Shown: positions 54,090 through 63,226, numbered from the stretch's first letter. The stretch: DNA of 64,000 nt from Devosia sp. SL43 (GCF_021729885.1 NZ_CP063401.1:1054001-1118000); one strand, 5' to 3'. A program made the numbers and translations. Notes: a model not told the origin generated them from the letters alone.

Positions 54090-55859
54090 CTAGACGAGCT
54101 GCCGTCCCTTCTCGTCGATGATGTCGCCGATATTGGCCGTATCGGGCAGGATGATTTCATTATGCGGCTTGCCCGACGGGATCATCGGCAGGCAGTTCTC
54201 GTCCTTCTCGACGATCACGTCGAACAGCACCGGGCCGTCATAGTCGAACATCTCGGCAATCGCGGCATCGAGCTCGGCCGGGTTCGAGCATCGAATCCCC
54301 TTGCCGCCGTAAGCCTCTGCCAGCTTGACGAAATCGGGTAGCGACGCCGAGTAGGAATGCGCGTAGCGCGACCCATGCAGCAGGTCCTGCCACTGCCGGA
54401 CCATGCCCATGCGCTCGTTGTTGAGGATGAAGATCTTGATCGGCAGATTATACTGCACCGCCGTCGACATCTCCTGCATCGTCATCTGCACCGAAGCTTC
54501 GCCGGCAATGTCGATCACCAGCGCATCGGGATGCGCAACCTGCACGCCGACGGCCGCCGGCAGGCCATAGCCCATCGTTCCGAGGCCACCCGAGGTCATC
54601 CAGTGGTTCGGCTTGTCGAAGTGGAAATGCTGGGCGGCCCACATCTGGTGCTGACCGACTTCGGTGGTGATGAACACCTCCTTGCCCTGCTTCTTGCTCG
54701 CCTCGTAGAGCCGCTGGATCGCATACTGCGGCTTGATCACCGTGTCCGAATTCTTGAAGCCGAGCGAATCCACCGCCCGCCACTTTTCGATCTGCTTCCA
54801 CCATGGCGCGATGGCCTCGGTGCGTGGCTGGTTGGTCTTGCTGCGCCAGACGCGGACCATCTCGGCCAGCACCCGCTCGCAGTCGCCAATGATCGGCACG
54901 TCGACGCGGACAACCTTGTTGATCGAAGACGGATCGATATCGACATGGATCTTGCGGCTGTTGGGTGAGAACGCATCAATGCGGCCGGTGATGCGGTCAT
55001 CGAAGCGCGCGCCGATATTGATCATGACGTCGCAGTCATGCATCGCCAGATTTGCCTCGTAGGTGCCGTGCATGCCCAGCATGCCCATCCACTGCGGATT
55101 GGACGCTGGGAAGGCACCCAGACCCATCAGCGTCGAGGTCACCGGGAAACCGGTCAGCTCGGCCAGTTCGCGCAGATGCTCGGACGCTTCCGGGCCAGCA
55201 TTGATCACGCCGCCGCCGGTATAGAAGATCGGCCGCTCGGCCTTAAGCATCAGGTTGACCGCCGCCTCGATGGCCGCTGCATCGCCATCCAGCTGCGGAC
55301 GATAGCTCTGGTGGCGTAGCGTATCGAGATCGGGCTTGTAATAGTCGCCCAGCGCAAACTGCACATCCTTGGGAATATCGATGACCACAGGTCCCGGCCG
55401 GCCGGTCGTCGCGATGAGGAAGGCCTCGTGCATGATGCGCGGCAGGTCTTCCACGCGCTTGACCAGGTAATTGTACTTGGTGCAGCTGCGGGTGATGCCG
55501 ACAGTATCGCATTCCTGGAACGCGTCCGAGCCGATCAGCGTCGTCGGCACCTGGGCCGTGATGCAGACCATGGGGATCGAATCCATCAGCGCATCGGTGA
55601 GCCCGGTGACCGCATTGGTGGCGCCGGGTCCGGAGGTCACGAGGACCACGCCGGGCTTGCCAGTCGAGCGCGCATAGCCCTCGGCCATGTGCGTCGCGCC
55701 CTGCTCGTGCCGCACCAGGATGTGCTGCACGGCGTCCTGCTGGAACATAGCGTCATAGATCGGCAGGGCCGCACCGCCCGGATAGCCGAAAATATGCTCG
55801 ACCCCCTGATCGGTCAGCGCCTGGATCACCATTTCCGCGCCGGTCATTCTTTCGGCCAT
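54090..55859 (-). CDS. ilvB: Acetolactate synthase large subunit
   Basis: Thiamine-pyrophosphate enzyme of 589 residues that condenses pyruvate with pyruvate or 2-oxobutyrate, first step of branched-chain amino acid synthesis. IFGYPGGAALPIYDA is the TPP-domain entry, VTSGPGATNAVTGLTDALMD follows, and the TPP-binding motif near DIAGEASVQMTMQEM...NNERMGMVRQWQ is intact. FAD-binding region at residues 200-350. ATG 55859 has GAAGGAAGG; the frame is open 20 codons back into the attenuator. Forms an operon with ilvN. Confidence 0.95.
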   Translation of the reverse strand: MAERMTGAEMVIQALTDQGVEHIFGYPGGAALPIYDAMFQQDAVQHILVRHEQGATHMAEGYARSTGKPGVVLVTSGPGATNAVTGLTDALMDSIPMVCITAQVPTTLIGSDAFQECDTVGITRSCTKYNYLVKRVEDLPRIMHEAFLIATTGRPGPVVIDIPKDVQFALGDYYKPDLDTLRHQSYRPQLDGDAAAIEAAVNLMLKAERPIFYTGGGVINAGPEASEHLRELAELTGFPVTSTLMGLGAFPASNPQWMGMLGMHGTYEANLAMHDCDVMINIGARFDDRITGRIDAFSPNSRKIHVDIDPSSINKVVRVDVPIIGDCERVLAEMVRVWRSKTNQPRTEAIAPWWKQIEKWRAVDSLGFKNSDTVIKPQYAIQRLYEASKKQGKEVFITTEVGQHQMWAAQHFHFDKPNHWMTSGGLGTMGYGLPAAVGVQVAHPDALVIDIAGEASVQMTMQEMSTAVQYNLPIKIFILNNERMGMVRQWQDLLHGSRYAHSYSASLPDFVKLAEAYGGKGIRCSNPAELDAAIAEMFDYDGPVLFDVIVEKDENCLPMIPSGKPHNEIILPDTANIGDIIDEKGRQLV

Positions 55860-55918
55860 CGTCTTAGTCCTTCCTTCGATCCAATTCGGCCCAGTCTCGT
55901 AGCGGCGAAAACCGGGCA

Positions 55919-55944
55919 ATAAAAAAGGCCCCGTTCGGGACCTG
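55919..55944 (-). terminator. Attenuator terminator of ilvBN
   Basis: On the minus strand AGGTCCCG / CGGGGCCT (8 bp with one G-T pair, AA loop) followed by TTTTTATT. It lies between the leader peptide and ilvB, 60 bp before the ilvB start, so transcription must pass it to reach the genes. Confidence 0.85.
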
Positions 55945-55974
55945 TTTTCGGCGCACCAGCTATCGCGCGGGATT

Positions 55975-56025
55975 TTATCCCACGTTGCCGATGCGCCTGC
56001 CTACTACGAGAATGAGTGCCCGCAC
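55975..56025 (-). CDS. Leader peptide of ilvBN
   Basis: A 16-residue GTG-started peptide, MRALILVVGRRIGNVG, with AGAGG just before the start. Residues 4 to 8 are L, I, L, V, V, and two more branched residues (I12, V15) follow: seven of sixteen. This is the classic composition of ilv leader peptides. Ribosome stalling at these codons when charged tRNAs are low would allow an alternative fold and block the terminator 31 bases downstream. The GGCGCA codon region can pair with TGCGCC of the segment before the terminator. Unlike many leaders it uses GTG as start. Confidence 0.75.
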   Translation of the reverse strand: MRALILVVGRRIGNVG

Positions 56026-56178
56026 GGGACCTCTCCAACCAAAATTGTGGGCGCATTGATAGGTGCAATGTCGCCGGAGTGTCAAGGCCCGCGCCAACGC
56101 TAAATTACCAGCTTAAGCATTGACCGCATTCATGGCGTCGCTTAACACAATGCTTAACAGTCAAGTGGAGAGCATCAA

Positions 56179-56637
56179 ATGACCGACCGTTCCATTGCCC
56201 ACGGCACCTTCGTCCTCGAGCGCAAGTATCCGGCCAGCCCTGCCCGCGTGTTTCGCGCCTGGGCCGACCCCGCGATCAAGCAACGCTGGTTTGGCGACGG
56301 CAACACCCCGGCCAAGATTTTCGACTTCCGCGAAGGCGGGCGCGAATTGATGGAAAGTGGCGAGGGCGAATTCCAGTTCGGCTTCGACGTGCGATACGAG
56401 GACATCGTCGAAAACAACCGCATCATCTACACCTATTACATGACGATGGGTGGCAAGCGCATTTCGGTGTCGGTCGCCGCGATGGAGCTCTTTGCCGATG
56501 GCGATGGCACGCGCATGACCGTCACCGAGCACGGCTGTTTCCTCGACGGGCTCGACAATATGCAGCAGCGCAGGCGCGGCACCGACATGCTGCTTGATGC
56601 TCTCGGTGCAGAACTGGCACGTGAGGCCGCGAACTAG
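56179..56637 (+). CDS. SRPBCC / AHSA1-like protein
   Basis: Protein of 152 residues of the START/SRPBCC helix-grip fold. It opens FVLERKYPASPARVFRAWADP and includes KQRWFGDGNTPAKIFDFREG and TRMTVTEHGCFLDGLDN, as in AHSA1-domain family proteins of the YndB/CalC type. These bind hydrophobic ligands; many lie beside an ArsR regulator, which is absent here. ATG 56179 is preceded by a GGAGAG-type site. No substrate is assigned. Confidence 0.88.
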   Translation: MTDRSIAHGTFVLERKYPASPARVFRAWADPAIKQRWFGDGNTPAKIFDFREGGRELMESGEGEFQFGFDVRYEDIVENNRIIYTYYMTMGGKRISVSVAAMELFADGDGTRMTVTEHGCFLDGLDNMQQRRRGTDMLLDALGAELAREAAN

Positions 56638-56701
56638 CCCTGCGGCAGTCGACAAACCGCCCGAAGCATAGTCCAAGAAGGGTTCGCCACCCCTCTTGAG
56701 G

Positions 56702-58141
56702 ATGCACCCGCCACCGATGCCAAGGACTGCACTGCCACTCGGCATCGCCCTCGTTTTCCTGTTGCTGGCCGGCGCCCTGGCTATGGCCGTCGTTCCCGAC
56801 GGTCCGCTACGGTGGTTGGTCGTCGTCGGCGCCATGGCGGCGGGCTACATGGCGCTCAATGTCGGCGCCAATGACGTGGCCAACAATATGGGCCCGGCCG
56901 TCGGCGCCCGGGCAATCACCATGGTCTCGGCATTGGCATTGGCAGCGGCATTCGACGCCGCCGGTGCCCTGCTGGCGGGCGGCGAGGTCATCGAGACTGT
57001 CGCGGGGCGGCTGCTCACCCTCCACGCCGATTTCACCGCTAGCGCCATGATCCTCGTCATGATAGCGGCGCTGGTGGCAGCGGCAGCCTGGATCAACCTG
57101 TCCACCTTCGTCGGCGCCCCGGTATCGACCACCCATGCCATCGTCGGCGGCGTGGTTGGTGCGGCAGTAGCCGCAGGCGGAACTGGTGCCGTTGCCTGGC
57201 CCGTCCTGGGCACCATCGCCGTGAGTTGGATCATTTCCCCATTGCTTGGCGCCCTGTTCGCGGCGGTGCTTCACACTATCATCCGCACGCTGATCACGCG
57301 CCGCGCCGACAAGATGGCGTCGGCCCGAACCTGGGTACCGGTGCTTGTCGGGGCAATGTCCGGCATCTTCGCCGTCTATCTGACGATAAAGGCCGGCGGC
57401 TTTCTCCATCTCGACCGGGGCATGATCATCATCCTGGGCCTGGTCGCCGCTGGCCTCGGCTGGCTGATCGCCGCGCCACGTGTCCGCCGCCGCTCACAAC
57501 AGCTCGAAAACCGCAAGAAGCACGTCGCGCGCCTGTTCCGGGCGCCGCTGATCGTCGCTGCCGCCCTGCTGTCTTTCGCCCATGGCTCCAATGACACGGC
57601 AAATGCCATCGGCCCGCTGATGGCCATTCTGGACCAGGCACACGCCGCACCGGTTTTAGGCAATCTGCCATTCTGGTCGCTGGCCATCGGCGCATTTGGC
57701 ATTGCCTTGGGCATCGCGCTGTTCGGCCCGCGCGTCATCCACACCGTGGGCGAGCAGATCACCAAGCTCAACGAAATCCGCGCCTTCTGCGTCGCTCTGT
57801 CGGCCGCGACCACTGTCTTGGCTGCCTCGGCGTTCGGCCTGCCGGTTTCGTCCACCCATGTGGCGGTCGGTGCGGTCTTCGGCGTCGGCTTCCTGCGCGA
57901 ATATCTGGCAATCCGCGACATGAAGGGCGCCGCCGTCCCTGTTGCGACCGAGTTTGTCGATGCGAGCACGCTCAACGATACACCCGAGCAGGCCATCGCC
58001 AGGGAACGGCGCTATAACAGGCGATACCTCGTACGACGTCTCAAAGTTGCGCGTATCTTTGCCGCGTGGCTGGTGACACTGCCCGCCGCAGGTGGCATGG
58101 GCGCCCTGGGCTACTGGTTGCTCGACCGGGTCATTGCATGA
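56702..58141 (+). CDS. Inorganic phosphate transporter, Pit family
   Basis: Membrane protein of 479 residues with ten or more spans. The duplicated PHO4 signature is seen as MALNVGANDVANNMGPAVGA near residue 50 and SFAHGSNDTANAIGPL near residue 294, each followed by VGAPVSTTHA or GLPVSSTHVA. It takes up phosphate (with divalent metal) using the proton gradient. ATG 56702 is chosen; ATG 56717 is an alternative with GAGG upstream. The last 11 bases overlap the convergent NUDIX gene. Confidence 0.93.
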   Translation: MHPPPMPRTALPLGIALVFLLLAGALAMAVVPDGPLRWLVVVGAMAAGYMALNVGANDVANNMGPAVGARAITMVSALALAAAFDAAGALLAGGEVIETVAGRLLTLHADFTASAMILVMIAALVAAAAWINLSTFVGAPVSTTHAIVGGVVGAAVAAGGTGAVAWPVLGTIAVSWIISPLLGALFAAVLHTIIRTLITRRADKMASARTWVPVLVGAMSGIFAVYLTIKAGGFLHLDRGMIIILGLVAAGLGWLIAAPRVRRRSQQLENRKKHVARLFRAPLIVAAALLSFAHGSNDTANAIGPLMAILDQAHAAPVLGNLPFWSLAIGAFGIALGIALFGPRVIHTVGEQITKLNEIRAFCVALSAATTVLAASAFGLPVSSTHVAVGAVFGVGFLREYLAIRDMKGAAVPVATEFVDASTLNDTPEQAIARERRYNRRYLVRRLKVARIFAAWLVTLPAAGGMGALGYWLLDRVIA

Positions 58142-58595
58142 GGCGCGGCACCGTCAGCTGACGGTGCAGGGTTTCGGCGATCCTCGAAAGCGCGCGATCC
58201 GACAACAGGCGCTTGGTTTCATGCAGCAGGGCCCAGTGCCTTAGCCGCTGATCCATTTCCTGCCAGGCCTCCAGCTGCGCCTCGACACGTAGAGGGTAGA
58301 GATCGATCTCGACCGGCACACCCTTGTCGGTGTTCCGATAGGCGCCGATAGCACTTGTGCTGATCTCGCCGGACACGCCAGCCTCTTCCAGCGCCTCCTT
58401 GGCAGCACTGTCCCACGGGGTCATGCCGGCGCTGATCGAACCCTTTGGAAAAATCCAGCGGCCGGTCTTGCGCGATGTGACGAGCAGGAACACCACGCGG
58501 TTGTTGACGATGGCATAGGGGAGCGCGCCCGACTGGCGAAAAGCTGGAACCGGCTCAAACCTGGGATGCCAGCTTCGCAGGAATTCAAGCAGCAT
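58131..58595 (-). CDS. NUDIX hydrolase, DIPP-type
   Basis: Protein of 154 residues. The Nudix box reads GSISAGMTPWDSAAKEALEEAGVSG (GX5EX7REUXEEXGU-type; PKG at its start), with SRKTGRWIFPKG before it as in diphosphoinositol-polyphosphate phosphatase-like enzymes. It should hydrolyse a nucleoside diphosphate or inositol pyrophosphate derivative. ATG 58595 has GGAGG. Convergent with the phosphate transporter gene, with 11 bp overlap of the ends. Confidence 0.88.
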   Translation of the reverse strand: MLLEFLRSWHPRFEPVPAFRQSGALPYAIVNNRVVFLLVTSRKTGRWIFPKGSISAGMTPWDSAAKEALEEAGVSGEISTSAIGAYRNTDKGVPVEIDLYPLRVEAQLEAWQEMDQRLRHWALLHETKRLLSDRALSRIAETLHRQLTVPRLMQ

Positions 58596-58685
58596 GGACC
58601 CGCCTCCATTCTGTTTTTCCGGCGGCGACCTTGGCACGAATGCTTAACAGGAGTCGAATCCCACCCGGCGGCCTGTGCATAAGCC

Positions 58686-58713
58686 AACAAAAAAGGGCCC
58701 CGAGGGGCCCCTT
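58686..58713 (-). terminator. Terminator of the cold-shock gene
   Basis: On the minus strand AAGGGGCCC / GGGCCCTT stem, followed by TTTTTTGTT, 20 bases after the cspA-like stop codon. Confidence 0.9.
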
Positions 58714-58732
58714 CCGAATGCTGTTAGCCAGC

Positions 58733-58948
58733 TTAGCTCAGCAGGGTCAGGTTGGTCGCCGATTCCTTGCCGTCACGGCCGGTTTCGACTTCGTAGGTGA
58801 CCTTGTCGCCTTCATAGAGGCCCTGCAGGCCCGAACGCTGCACGGCAGAAATGTGGACAAAGGCATCCTTCCCGCCGCTCTCGGGAGAAATGAAGCCAAA
58901 GCCCTTGGTGGTGTTGAAGAATTTGACGGTACCGGTGATGGCAGCCAT
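58733..58948 (-). CDS. Cold-shock protein, CspA family
   Basis: RNA/ssDNA-binding beta-barrel of 71 residues. Both nucleic-acid binding motifs are present: KGFGFISPE (RNP-1, canonical KGFGFI) and DAFVHISAV (RNP-2). It acts as an RNA chaperone. The 5' untranslated region upstream (about 58949-59040) is longer than needed for a ribosome site and may fold for cold induction, with a hairpin CGAGCC / GGCTCG at about 58999-59016. Well-formed terminator follows. Confidence 0.95.
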   Translation of the reverse strand: MAAITGTVKFFNTTKGFGFISPESGGKDAFVHISAVQRSGLQGLYEGDKVTYEVETGRDGKESATNLTLLS

Positions 58949-59240
58949 GGAACTTATCCTTACAAAGTGTGCGCCGCAGAAGCAGCTAAGGGTTGAAAAC
59001 GAGCCCGAAGAGGCTCGGCCTAACGATTCACAGATCAGGAGGTAGCCAAGTTCCCAGCTTTCGCCGGTCGATCAGATAGCCGCAGACAAGTGTCGTAGAC
59101 CAAAAATATGGCGGCTATCCGTCAGAAATTCAAGGCGAATCCTAGTCAATGAAAAGCACCCGATCCAGGAGGGACTCCGGACCGGGCGCCTTGGCGCCTA
59201 GGTGGCGCGTGGCAGCATGGGGCGATGCTGCAACTTCGAA

Positions 59241-59513
59241 TTAGCCCTGCGGGCAGACATCGTAGTAGCGGCTACCGTTTGGACGCTGGTAGACGCACTG
59301 GTCGGGATAGCCCTGGCGCTTGCCGAGCAGATTGCCCGCAGCTGCGCCGACCACACCGCCAATACCCGCGCCGACAGCCGTGCCGACAATATTGCCGGTC
59401 GTTGCAGCGCCCACGATCGCGCCAGCACCGGCACCCACGGCAGCACCCTGTTGGGTGGTAGTGCAGGCGGCCAGGGACAGGCAGGTAGCGGCGATGATCA
59501 AAATCTTATGCAT
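59241..59513 (-). CDS. Glycine-zipper outer-membrane lipoprotein
   Basis: Lipoprotein of 90 residues. The lipobox is SLAAC with the cysteine at about residue 17, followed by TTTQQG and a run of GxxxG/AxxxG repeats (GAAVGAGAGAIVGAA, GTAVGAGIGGVVGAAAG) forming a glycine zipper, then the soluble tail QGYPDQCVYQRPNGSRYYD. It resembles OsmB/SmpA-like envelope lipoproteins; the zipper can span or oligomerise in a membrane. ATG 59513 follows GGAGGG. Function in envelope stability is inferred only from family. Confidence 0.85.
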   Translation of the reverse strand: MHKILIIAATCLSLAACTTTQQGAAVGAGAGAIVGAATTGNIVGTAVGAGIGGVVGAAAGNLLGKRQGYPDQCVYQRPNGSRYYDVCPQG

Positions 59514-59582
59514 GGAAAACCCTCCGAGATACTCTCGACGACAAAATGCGCGGGCGTGACTTTGGTTCCAGCGCAATTTTAA

Positions 59583-59951
59583 CTATCCTTTACGCAGTGC
59601 AAGAATGCCGCCTATGGCCAAACCGAGCCAGCCCAGGATCATCGCGGCACCGGCCAGTGGTGCAGCGCCAGGGAACAAGGCGTGGCCGAGCCATTCGCGC
59701 AGGCCCAGGTCAGCCACAAAAAGCAGCGTACCCATTGCCAGCACCAGGCCGGACAGCCGCAGCACCCTGCCCCGCCCTGCAAGACCCAGCGCCAGCAGCG
59801 CGGGTCCATGCGCCAGGCATATCATCGCAATGGCACCCAGATTGCGGCTGTCGCCATGCGAAGCACTTGCCGCCGCCGCAACGCCGGCAGCCCCGACCAA
59901 TCCCGCCGCAATCAATAAAACTGCGTTGCCCCAGCCATTTCCCGTGCTCAT
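59583..59951 (-). CDS. DUF423 membrane protein
   Basis: Protein of 122 residues with four hydrophobic spans, beginning WGNAVLLIAAGLVGAAGVAAAA and containing SGLVLAMGTLLFVADLGLREW, the pattern of the DUF423 (YgdD-like) family of inner-membrane proteins with no known function. ATG 59951 is preceded by GGAGAGACGGCG. It is divergent from the MATE gene with a 93-bp gap. Confidence 0.85.
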   Translation of the reverse strand: MSTGNGWGNAVLLIAAGLVGAAGVAAAASASHGDSRNLGAIAMICLAHGPALLALGLAGRGRVLRLSGLVLAMGTLLFVADLGLREWLGHALFPGAAPLAGAAMILGWLGLAIGGILALRKG

Positions 59952-60044
59952 CGCCGTCTCTCCGCTACCAGGCGCCATAGCCGCACCCCTTCCGCCTGCT
60001 GCCGGTTTCGTTTAGAGCAGGTGCCGCGAGTAGGACAGTTTTTC

Positions 60045-61457
60045 ATGAGCGAGCAAGTCACGGTTGTGCCCGGCACAGCCGCCCAATCCGTTTCTGCAAA
60101 ATCCGGCTGGACTGAAGAACTGCGCGCCACCTTCGCGCTGGCCTGGCCATTGGTCATTGCCCAGCTAGCACAGAACGCCCTCCACACCACCGACGTCATC
60201 ATGCTCGGCTGGCTGGGCCCCGCCTACCTGGCCGCCGGCACTCTGGCCACGACCTTCCTCATGCCCTTCCTCGTTGGCGGCATCGGCATCGTCGGCGCCG
60301 TGGCACCCCTCGTGGCCCAGGCTCGTGGCGCGCGCGACATCAAGGCAGTCCGCCGCGTGGTGCGCCAGGGCCTGTGGGCTGCCATCCTGCTCGCCGCCCT
60401 GATCATTCCCATCCTGCTACAGATCCGCCCGATCTTTGCCGCGCTCGGACAAGACCCCGAAGCGACCGTCAGGGCCGAGCAGTTCATCCAGATCGCCGCC
60501 TGGCAGCTGTTTCCCGCACTCGCCATAATCGCCCTGCGTTCGCTGCTCTCGGCCTTCGACGGCACGCGCATGATCCTGATCATCACGGTCAGCGGCGTCA
60601 TCTTCAACGCCTTGGTCAACTACCTGCTGATCTTCGGCCATTTCGGCTTTCCGCGCCTCGAGCTGCGCGGCTCAGCCATCGCCACCGTTCTGACCAACAT
60701 CCTGATGTTCGGCTTGATGCTGACCTATGTACTACGCCAGCGCCGCTTCAGGCGCTTCCACGTCCTGCTTCGCTTCTGGAAGCCCGACTGGCAGCGCTTC
60801 CGCGAAATCTTCCGCATCGGCACGCCAATTGGTCTGACCGTGCTCGCCGAAGTCGGCCTCTTCACGGCCGCCGCTTTCCTGATGGGCCGGCTCGGCACCG
60901 ACGAGGTCGCTGCGCACGCCATTGCGCTGCAATGCGCCTCCATGGCCTTCATGGTCCCCCTGGGCCTGGGCATCGCCGCCACCGTCCGCGTCGGCATGGC
61001 CTATGGCCGTTCCGACCCCGAAGGCATTCGCAAGTCCGGCTGGACCGCCTTCGCACTCGGCACCGGCTTCATGGCCATCACCTGCATCCTGTTCCTTACA
61101 GTCGGCCCGACCATCGTCTCGTGGTTCCTCGATCCCCGTGTCGAGGCCAACGCCAATGCGCTGGCCCTGGCAGCAACCTTCCTTGTCGTCGCTGGCGTGT
61201 TCCAACTGGTCGACGGCGCCCAGGTCGTCGCCGCACATGCTCTGCGCGGTCTCAGCGACACCAAGGTGCCGATGCTGCTGGCAATCCTCGGCTACTGGGC
61301 CGTCGGCCTGCCGATCGCCTATATTCTGGGTTTCGTCGTCGGCTGGCGCGGGGTCGGCATCTGGATGGGCCTCGCGGCCGGCCTGGCTTTCGTCGCCGTC
61401 GTCCTCGTCACCCGCTTCGCCCTGCGCGAGCGCCTGGGCCTGCTGCGGCCGCGCTAG
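60045..61457 (+). CDS. MATE family efflux transporter
   Basis: Twelve-span membrane protein of 470 residues with the family's internal duplication: WPLVIAQLAQNALHTTDVIMLG opens the first half, FRIGTPIGLTVLAEVGLFTAAAFLMG the second. It exports drugs or metabolites in exchange for H+ or Na+. ATG 60045, with AGGACAG upstream, is preferred over the eight codons before it. The end overlaps the convergent miaA gene by four bases. Confidence 0.92.
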   Translation: MSEQVTVVPGTAAQSVSAKSGWTEELRATFALAWPLVIAQLAQNALHTTDVIMLGWLGPAYLAAGTLATTFLMPFLVGGIGIVGAVAPLVAQARGARDIKAVRRVVRQGLWAAILLAALIIPILLQIRPIFAALGQDPEATVRAEQFIQIAAWQLFPALAIIALRSLLSAFDGTRMILIITVSGVIFNALVNYLLIFGHFGFPRLELRGSAIATVLTNILMFGLMLTYVLRQRRFRRFHVLLRFWKPDWQRFREIFRIGTPIGLTVLAEVGLFTAAAFLMGRLGTDEVAAHAIALQCASMAFMVPLGLGIAATVRVGMAYGRSDPEGIRKSGWTAFALGTGFMAITCILFLTVGPTIVSWFLDPRVEANANALALAATFLVVAGVFQLVDGAQVVAAHALRGLSDTKVPMLLAILGYWAVGLPIAYILGFVVGWRGVGIWMGLAAGLAFVAVVLVTRFALRERLGLLRPR

Positions 61458-62329
61458 ATCGCGCGCCGCGGCCAATCGCCGAACCGGTTGCGGAACCATG
61501 TTCGCTGCCGCTTGGCATATTGATGGGTGGCAATGGTCGCCAGCGTGATCGCCTCGTCCCGCTCGGCGACGCCGTCGAGCCAGTCGCCGATCTCGCGCAC
61601 CCCGATCGCCTTCATCACTGGCAGGCTCGGATCGAGATCGAGTCGCCGCAGTGCCTCCACCTCTTCCACCGCCCCACCGGCGAACATCGCCTCGAACCGC
61701 AACGCGATCCGCTTGCGCAACACATCGCGATCCGGATCGAGCACCATCCGCTCGATATCAAACCCGGCAAGACCTCCAGCATGCTTGTCATCCTGGAAGC
61801 TCGACAGGGTCCGCCCCGTTGCCCGCTTGACCGCCAAAGCCCGCGTCAAACGCTGGGGATCTGCCACCTTCAACCGCTCCGCCGCAAGGGGATCTTCCCG
61901 CCGCAAAAGTTCCAAGCGCTGGTCGCCATCCAGCACTTGAATCTCTTGTTGAACTTGAAGTGTCACCGCCGCCGAAACCTCGGGAATATCGGCGAATCCA
62001 TTCAGCAACGCATCGAAGTAAAGCCCTGTCCCGCCAACGAAAATCAGCGGCTCGTCCTCCGTGCCGCCGACGATCCCCGCCACCGCTTCGAGCCACTGCC
62101 CGGTCGAAAACCGCGTCGCCGCTGGCACATTGCCGTAAAGCACGTGCTGGGCCTGCTGCATGTCGTTTTCACCGGGCCGCGCCGTCACCACCCGCAGCGT
62201 GTCATAGACCTGCATCGAGTCGGCATTGACGATCACCCCGCCCTGCGCCTTGGCCAATCCAAGCGCCAGCGCCGACTTGCCGCTGGCAGTCGGACCCGCT
62301 ATCAGAACGGCGCGCCTGCGGCCCTTCAC
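61454..62329 (-). CDS. miaA: tRNA dimethylallyltransferase
   Basis: Adds an isopentenyl group to A37 of tRNAs reading UNN codons; 291 residues. The P-loop is LIAGPTASGKSAL near residue 8, NADSMQVYDTLRVVTARP and the FVGGTGLYFDALLNG block follow. The preferred start is GTG 62329, which has GGAGGATACGC before it, rather than upstream ATGs; the open frame continues 44 codons. It is divergent from serB by 24 bp. Confidence 0.93.
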   Translation of the reverse strand: MKGRRRAVLIAGPTASGKSALALGLAKAQGGVIVNADSMQVYDTLRVVTARPGENDMQQAQHVLYGNVPAATRFSTGQWLEAVAGIVGGTEDEPLIFVGGTGLYFDALLNGFADIPEVSAAVTLQVQQEIQVLDGDQRLELLRREDPLAAERLKVADPQRLTRALAVKRATGRTLSSFQDDKHAGGLAGFDIERMVLDPDRDVLRKRIALRFEAMFAGGAVEEVEALRRLDLDPSLPVMKAIGVREIGDWLDGVAERDEAITLATIATHQYAKRQRTWFRNRFGDWPRRAI

Positions 62330-62353
62330 GCGTATCCTCCCCGAGTAGACCAC

Positions 62354-63226
62354 ATGCCGGTTCTCTGCCTCATCGCCAATCCCGCCGATTCCGAACTCGA
62401 CCCCACCCTGGCGGTGGCCGTGGTCAAGGAAATCGGCGGCGAGCTCAACTGGCTCAATCACGGCATTGCCTGCGAGATCATCGAGCCGAAGTCAACCGAT
62501 GCGCTGACGCTGGCCCGCCAGGTGATCGGCACGCGCCGGGTGGATGCCGCGCTCGTTCCCACGGAAAACCGCCGCAAGCCGGTCCTCGTCGCCGACATGG
62601 ATTCCACCATGATCAACGAGGAATGCATCGACGAACTCGCTGCCGCCCTCGGCATCAAGGACCAGGTCGCCGACATCACCGACCGCGCCATGCGTGGCGA
62701 ACTCGATTTCGGCCAGGCCTTGGATACCCGCGTGGCCCTGCTCAAGGGGCTTGAGCGCAAGGTGATCGAGGAAGTCCGCCGTGAGCAGATTACGCTGGCG
62801 CCGGGCGGTCGCGCCCTGATCCAGACCATGAAGGCCTACGGCGCTTATACTGCCCTGGTCTCGGGCGGCTTCACCTTCTTCGCCGACTATTTCGCCAAGC
62901 GCATCGGCTTCGACGAGGCTGTGGCCAATGTGCTGGAGTTCGACGGCGACCGACTAACCGGCACCGTCAGCAAGCCCATCGTCGACAAGAACACCAAGCG
63001 CGAACGCCTGACCGCCCTAGCCCAAGAGCGCAACCTCCCGTTGAGCCAGACCATCGCGGTCGGTGACGGCGCCAATGACCTCGACATGATCCGCATCGCC
63101 GGCTTCGGCGTCGCGCTGCATGCCAAGCCGACAGTAGCGGCAGAGGCCGGCATCCGCATCGACCACAGCGACCTCACCGCCCTGCTCTACCTGCAGGGCT
63201 ACACCGACGAAGAGATCGTGCGTTAA
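62354..63226 (+). CDS. serB: Phosphoserine phosphatase
   Basis: HAD-superfamily enzyme of 290 residues completing serine synthesis. The DxDxT nucleophile is DMDSTMINEECIDE near residue 79; SGGFTFFADYFA and GDGANDLDMIRIAG are motifs II and IV. The first 75 residues form an ACT-like domain. ATG 62354 is chosen; the reading frame is open far upstream through the MATE and miaA antisense region but that is a shadow. The stop abuts the degP-like stop (one-base spacing). The frame is intact. Confidence 0.94.
   Translation: MPVLCLIANPADSELDPTLAVAVVKEIGGELNWLNHGIACEIIEPKSTDALTLARQVIGTRRVDAALVPTENRRKPVLVADMDSTMINEECIDELAAALGIKDQVADITDRAMRGELDFGQALDTRVALLKGLERKVIEEVRREQITLAPGGRALIQTMKAYGAYTALVSGGFTFFADYFAKRIGFDEAVANVLEFDGDRLTGTVSKPIVDKNTKRERLTALAQERNLPLSQTIAVGDGANDLDMIRIAGFGVALHAKPTVAAEAGIRIDHSDLTALLYLQGYTDEEIVR

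Larger units (their letters stand above)
55860..56178. promoter_or_regulatory. ilvBN leader region and divergent promoter for the AHSA1-like gene
   Basis: 319 bp between ilvB and the AHSA1-like gene. From right to left it holds the promoter, the leader peptide (55975-56025), the alternative-pairing segment and the terminator (55919-55944). The right end (56100-56178) has the repeated motif GCTTAAC(A) twice at 56142 and 56154, whose use is unknown. Confidence 0.6.

Noticed and set aside
56142..56160. TTAA-N8-TTAA pair resembling a CtrA box
   Set aside because: The spacer is 8 instead of 7 bases, so it does not match the consensus; it may be only a short direct repeat.
60374..62353. Long upstream open frame continuous with serB
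   Set aside because: It covers MATE and antisense miaA with Arg/Pro-rich translation; the SerB fold starts at ATG 62354.
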